Shown piece after piece: positions 58,774 through 64,000 of a stretch of DNA of 64,000 bases (its first letter is position 1; each line of letters begins with the position of its first letter). This DNA comes from Trichobilharzia szidati. Its lineage: Eukaryota; Platyhelminthes; Trematoda; Strigeidida; Schistosomatidae. The DNA is taken from NCBI GenBank assembly GCA_944472155.2, contig OX235272.1:98276020-98340019 (forward strand). Direction: 5' to 3'. The translations under genes were made by a program, and so were the position numbers. Under the pieces are notes generated by a model, which saw only the letters and a list, made by a program, of their open reading frames with translations, made no database searches and had not been told where the DNA came from.

Positions 58774-61516
58774 ATTCTAAGTCGACGAGATTATTCCCTG
58801 GTAGCAAGTCTATCCCTGAGTCGCTGAAGTGTGTTAGGGTTAAGTCCATTAGTACGTCTATGATGAAGTTGAATAGGAATGGGGATAATGGGCATCCTTG
58901 ACGGACGCCACTAGTCGTCGCCACTTCGGATGACAACTCGCCATAAGCCCTCACCTGGCTGCATGAGTACGAGTAGAGTGCCTTAATCAGTGCAATGTAT
59001 TTTCTTGGCATTCCCTTTACAGCTAAGCATCGCCAGAGAACCTCTCGGTCGACAGAATCGAATGCCGCCTTTAGGTCAAGAAATATAATGATTGTCGGAC
59101 GCCGGTAGGAATGCCTATGTTCTAGAATCTGTCGAAGGGTGAAGATATGATCACTACACCCTCTTCCTGGCCTAAAACCTGCCTGGTTTTCTCGTGTTTG
59201 TGTCTCCCGAGCACCACTTAGTCTACGCAGTATTATTGAGCCTAGGATTTTAGATACTATGTTAGTCAAGCCAATCCCTCTGTGATTATCACAAGAAGAC
59301 TTGTCTCCCTTCTTGTATATCGGGATGATCAGTGACTTACACCAACCCGATGGGACTTCCTCTGATTGCCAGACGCTGTGTAGAACCTCAGTTAATGCAG
59401 ACAGTAAACTGTCTCCACCGTACCTAAATACCTCTGGAGTCATTCCATCAGGTCCCGCTGCTTTGCCTTGTTTCAGGTTAGTGACAGCTTCAGTAACCTC
59501 AGTTAAGGACGGAGGACCTGTGTCTGTATCCCATTCAGGGAGGTGTTGGATGTCCGGCAGGTTAAGTGTGGCTGTGGGCCAATTAAACTGCTCCTCGTAG
59601 TGTTCTTTCCAGCGCTCCAGACGTCTATCCTGGGAGCTAATTATGGTGCCATTTTTCTCCGATATTGTTTCGCTTATCATTTGCCTCTTGCCACCTGTTT
59701 CCCTGATAAGCCTGAATAGCTGTCTGGTGTTGCCTATCGCCGATGCTTTTTCCATCTCTTTCGCCTTTGTCAACCACCACTGTTCACGGTCCTTGCGGAG
59801 ACTTTTCGTAAGTTTCTTTTTGTGCAGCTTTCGCTCCTCATTGAATTCGGAGCTCGCATCTATCGGTTCGGATGAGGCAGTCAAAATCCAATGGTTTTTA
59901 CTCACCTTTGGATTTACCTTATTCACACCTTTTACAGCTGTATCTATGGCTGACTGAATATTCTTCCAGGCTTCTTCAGGGTCAGTGCAGCTCTCGAACT
60001 CAGATATGTGTTTAGCTAGTTCTTCCTCAAATAGGGACTTAGTTTCCTGATCGAGCTGGGGACGTGATGGGTTTACCGCCAGCTGTTTCCTACGTCCGTT
60101 CAGTCGTAAACATACACGAGCGCGGACCAGTGCGTGATCGGTATTTACACACGTGTTCCAGAAGGAGCGGCAATCTCCTACCGACCCACGCCAACGATAG
60201 CTTATTGCTATGTGGTCTATTTGTGTCCAGCGTTGGTTTGATGATGGGGGTCGCCAGGTCAAACAGTGTCTCTCCTTGTGTTTGAAGTTAGTGCTTACAA
60301 GAAACAAATGATTATCTGAACAGAACTGTAGGAGATGGTCACCGTTGTCGGTTCGCTGGCACGGAATTCCGTATGTGCCACCGACATTTTTCTCAGATTG
60401 ACACAATTTCCCTACTTGAGCATTAAAGTCACCAGCTAAAACGACTATATCTGAGCGTTTAGCCTTTCGCAGCAAACTAGACAGCTTTTGGTAGAACTCA
60501 TCCTTCGTTTCATCCGAACTGCAGTCAGTGGGAGCGTAGGCGGAGATTACGAAAAGGCATCGGCGAGTAGTGCAGTCCTTTCTCCTTTTCACTGATCCGT
60601 TCAGACGGACAGCACACATTCGGGTATCTACCGGGATCCAATCAAGTAATGTCTTTTCTGCCCTAGTACTCCAAGCTATCCCAACACCAGCTAATCCTCG
60701 TGATCTAGCCGTCGCATCTCCTAACACCCTCAAGGTGAATTTTGCAGATTCATCCTGTTGGCCAGGTGGAGTTAGGTGAATAACCACACTTGGGTCTTGT
60801 ATGCGTGTTTCTGAAACACAACATACATCAATGGCTCGGGATGTCACAGTCTTGGCTAGTGATGCTTGTTGTCCTATTTGGCAAAGTGTCCTAACATTAA
60901 ATGCTCCTATATGAAATTGGTGGCGCGGCTTTAGGAGACTATCGATGGTGGCTTTTTGGCTTCCATCGTTATCAGTGCACACAGAGTGAAGAGGAAGTGA
61001 AGAGCCATCAAGTAGAGGAGTTGCATTGGTAGAAGGAAGGCAAGATAATAGAGATGAAGATGGATACAAAGATGAGTGAGGATTAGAGAGGTTTCGCGTG
61101 CACTTCGGATTGTGAGGGCGATTGTTACTTCCCGGCTGCCCACACCGTGGAAGTTGGTTGCGTGACCGCAGAGCCCAGGGGACAACTGCTTGAGGCCGGT
61201 CACACACGGCCTGTTTTTGTTTGTTCTTTTTTATTTGGTGTGTCTCAGTAGCGTATTTATCACTTCTGCCCTGTGACACGGCAGCAGGAAGCGCGGTCGT
61301 TGTTAATCCGGGCCCCGACCGATCCGGCATGATATTTTGTGATTTTGTTTGAGTCATGGCATTGGATTGGGTAGCTGCTTTTTGTCTAACCGCTATCCAA
61401 ACAACCTTTCTGGCATGGTAGGACCTACAGGAACTTAAGTTCCAGCCAGTGTAGCTCGTTGGGTCATTGCGATATGCAAGCCCGACCACCACGTCAAGGT
61501 AGCAGCTTTCGGTCGG
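57750..61516 (-). mobile_element. Near full-length RTE-like LINE with target-site duplication
   Basis: 3.77 kb, flanked by the direct repeat GAATATACCTATTT at 57736-57749 and 61517-61530. It carries an endonuclease and reverse transcriptase frame and a roughly 330-base 3' untranslated region, ending in a CGAC repeat as RTE elements often end in short repeats. It resembles the schistosome SR2/SR3 (Perere-3) group. It lies in the CUL4 intron or 3' flank, antisense to CUL4. Confidence 0.92.
58736..61492 (-). pseudogene. RTE-like ORF: endonuclease and reverse transcriptase, 5' part
   Basis: 918 codons. Endonuclease at about 195-440 (GAFNVRTLCQIGQ, CVSETRI, VLAGDFNAQVG, WTQIDHIAIS, NTDHALVRA). 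Reverse transcriptase from about 660 (LKQGKAAGPDGMTPEVFR, GWCKSLIIPIYKKGDKSSCD, QAGFRPGRGCSDH, FLDLKAAFDSVDR, GVRQGCPLSPFLFNFIIDVL). All key residues up to LEYA look intact. At 58768 one extra base sits between the Ala and the first Asp of the YADD box, shifting the frame. Confidence 0.93.
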
Positions 61517-61874
61517 GAATATACCTATTTAGATCATGAGAAGAAAAAAAGAAGGTAGTAGTGGGAATAAATTTCTCTTAAGTCATCAATAAAAAAATAC
61601 ATAAGATAGCGGTGAGAAAGTTTCAGAACTATTTCCTGTCAGGGGTCAAAGTGTGGAAAATCACCAGAGGATTGAAATAAAAAGCAAAGAAAATAATTAA
61701 ATGGGAAGTTCGGATAGAAAACATTTAAATAATGATGATTTTCTTGAGAAAATTGACCACTTATAGTAAGCACAAAAGTTCAACGTTATCTTTTTCGGTT
61801 ACGTAGCATTGCCTTAAATATTTTGATTGCTAATGCTTGAACTGTACCCAAATGTCTTAACCTTACTTCCTGTT

Positions 61875-62222
61875 ATGGACCTGTCGCCAATTTGTTATGA
61901 TCTGAATCGCCATATGAAATGACCTAGTGGACTAATGCGTGAGTATAGTAACACTGATAGGCTAGATACGCCTATTCGTCACTAGTACCTTCCAGTTCAC
62001 TGAGCCACGTAAATATCAAAAGACAGAATGATCTGTGACTGTTTGAGTACAACGTTTTTAGGAAGAAAGGACGTCATATTTATACATTATTAACCACATT
62101 AAAATCTGTGTAGAGTAATGAAAAATAAATTGTTCTTATATGTAGGCGATTTGGCTAGTTGCAGTGAAAGTAAGTATTCTGATTGGTTGACGACTGGACC
62201 AGGACCAAGGTAAGAGGAAGAT
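61875..62222 (+). repeat. Unclassified interspersed repeat, copy 2
   Basis: Partner of 52405-52725. Here it lies free of other elements, so its ends are easier to judge: it starts near CTGTCGCCAATTTGTTATGA. Confidence 0.6.
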
Positions 62223-63560
62223 AATGAAATTTCGCAGTCAGTCAAGGTCATCCGATCACAAATCGATTACTTTTTCAGGCCAGTTCCTATCACTTCCTTT
62301 GACAGGTTTGATTGGATTTCGTAATTGGAGCCGCGTTTTGAGTTCACAAGCTGTTCATCTACTAAACCAAAGACACACTTCTATTCTCCCATTGCTAGTC
62401 AAACTCAGTAGTCCACATTAGCGCTTTTTACAAGCGAATGCGTAATACAAGGAATGTACTCAACTCAGTGGAAAAAAGTGAACTGATACACGCGTGTTAA
62501 TGACATCTAATGCCACCATTTGTCATTCACATGCTAATCAAATAGTTTTTGTAACAAAATGTTACTTAGAGACTGGTGACGAAGTATGTTTTACTGAACG
62601 ATTTCGGGTCATTTTCAGGAGACTTTTAAAGACACTCATAACCCATAATCTATTCTATAGAGCAGTACAGACATGTTTAGTTTTAATTTACAAATACATT
62701 TGGTTCCCGAACACTGTTCACTTCCTGTAATTTATCCTCACAATTCAAGTCAGATGAATGATAACTATTCTATTAAAGACGTATTGTATTGAAGCTTTGA
62801 ATATTCGGATTATAGAAACTTCAGATAATATGCATCATGAAAGTGCTTTTACAGTGCTGTCTGTTCAGTTTAAACTGAACACGATTAATTATTTGGGTCG
62901 TATGAGGAGCCACAACTCCCTTGTTTAAGATCCACTTGAATATTGGGGCCTACACTTCAGCTTAAATGCACATTGTCTTATGGCAATTGTAAAACTGTTG
63001 CTATTCTATAGCTTACTGTCTGCTGTCAAAATCTAAACATTTCATAACATTCATGTTGAAGGTACTAGGATGCGTCAACTATTCAACCAGGGTAAACCGT
63101 TGGCCATGGCCGTACTGTTTATACCTTTTCACCTCATACATGTTAGTTTTGACACCAATCCTAGTTGTAATGGCTTCGATTATAACGTTCACCATGATAA
63201 CGTGAAAATCAGCATAGATTGTTCACCTATCATTTTAACTCGGTTAAGCAATCTTTTTTCTATAGCATAGGTATTATTATAATGTATATTATAATGTTCA
63301 TTTCATAAGTGTTATGCTGCTCATTCTGATTACTATGAAATAGTTTGGTTTAAATGCCTTTAAAGCATAATTTAACTAGTATTCATCAGAATATTTTTCC
63401 ATTAGCTACAGTTCAGGCGAAGCACTACATGCTGTAAATTATACACTGCCAATTTGGTTTTTTATATATGTATTTAAAAAAAGAGTATAATCTATTATTC
63501 TGAAATAATAGAGAAGATTTGTAGCTCAGGTGGATGATTTGCAATTAAAAGTGTTCTCTG
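62223..63560. other. Gap with no recognised feature
   Basis: AT-rich. I looked here for the last CUL4 exons (neddylation site, winged helix) and did not find them. Confidence 0.45.
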
Positions 63561-63569
63561 AGCTGGTTG

Positions 63570-64000
63570 GTTTAGTTGCGAAGCTTTCGTCGTCCTTCTG
63601 GACAACATCTTCAGCGCCATATTTAGCACAAAGTGAAATGATTTAAATTTCTTCATGCGCGATGTAATCGCGTCTCCTGGTTACTATCTTCGTAAAGATA
63701 TGTATTGACCACTTTCTATTGACTTGGATTTTAAACTTTGTCTGCACACTCACAAACGAAACTGTGTGCAGACATTGTTTAAAAGAGTTCAGACACATTG
63801 TAGCACTCCAGAGTTGAAAAGAATGGAAGAAAAGTACCTACAAACGGTCTTCAAAATGAATGGTTATCCACAAAATTTCATCAAAAAGTGTTTAAAGTCG
63901 AATCAAAACACCAACAAGAAACCATCATCTAAGACCACAAGAAAATTCATTCTACCATACATGAGGAATATCTCTGAAATAACAGCCAGAATACTGAAAC
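63570..64000 (+). mobile_element. Penelope-like element, start of a fragment at the window edge
   Basis: From about 63760 the plus strand reads LCLHTHKRNCVQTLFKRVQT, then KRMEEKYLQTVFKMNGYPQN and FIKKCL, the part of Penelope-like polyproteins between reverse transcriptase and endonuclease (same place as [11 protein letters not shown]...FIKKHME at 53.2 kb). It continues past 64000. A hammerhead-like motif lies just upstream at 63585-63614. Confidence 0.68.
63585..63614 (-). ncRNA. Hammerhead-like core (candidate)
   Basis: Minus strand reads CTGAAGA, one U, then a 7-bp helix GTTGTCC / GGACGAC around the tetraloop AGAA, then GAAA. The core boxes and a paired stem II are present; the extra U before stem II is not canonical. 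Stems I and III and a cleavage site were not established. Confidence 0.35.

Noticed and set aside
57111..64000. Search for the C-terminal CUL4 exons with the neddylation lysine
   Set aside because: No segment with the expected IVRIMK-like motif or winged-helix end was found; they are likely beyond the window.
1..64000. CRISPR arrays, rRNA genes, operons and bacterial signals
   Set aside because: No regularly spaced direct repeats or rRNA-like sequence; the window is clearly eukaryotic.

Overview
The window is eukaryotic, AT-rich and repeat-dense. It looks like a trematode flatworm genome, most probably Schistosoma, though the species cannot be resolved by eye. The evidence is: two conserved genes with many introns; several introns of only 29-46 nt at the 5' end of one gene, as is usual in schistosomes; SINEs that join a tRNA-like head to a hammerhead-ribozyme-like motif (Smα type); and decayed copies of CR1/Jockey-like and RTE LINEs, Penelope-like elements, Ty3/gypsy, BEL/Pao and Merlin.

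Layout. 3-3419 (+) is one uninterrupted intronless reading frame, open at the left edge. It fuses alpha-spectrin repeats, the middle of dipeptidyl peptidase III (DPP3) with a broken zinc site, and the C-terminal end of a BEL/Pao polyprotein, and runs into what looks like a BEL/Pao LTR. This is the most unusual object in the window. 4250-7630 (-) holds the first eight coding exons of an axonemal dynein intermediate chain (DNAI1 type); its WD40 part is not here. About 7.75-41 kb is a gene-poor zone of nested retroelements: a long CR1-like LINE (-), two copies of LINE-A in opposite orientation, one of them inside LINE-B, a decayed LINE-C (-), a Ty3/gypsy relic and a Merlin transposon with perfect ends.

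42035-57209 (+) holds seven exons of cullin-4. They run from the N-terminal cullin repeats to just before the neddylation site; exons upstream and downstream were not found. Its introns are filled with repeats: RTE fragments, a Penelope-like element split by a 490-bp palindrome, a head-to-head pair of Smα SINEs, and, after the last visible exon, an almost intact RTE LINE (57750-61516, -) flanked by a 14-bp target-site duplication. Another Penelope-like fragment runs off the right edge.

The two host genes have unrelated jobs: DNAI1 in outer-arm dynein of cilia and sperm, and CUL4 as scaffold of a DDB1-linked ubiquitin ligase. Nothing suggests co-regulation. Most of the remaining open reading frames are retroelement remains or chance.
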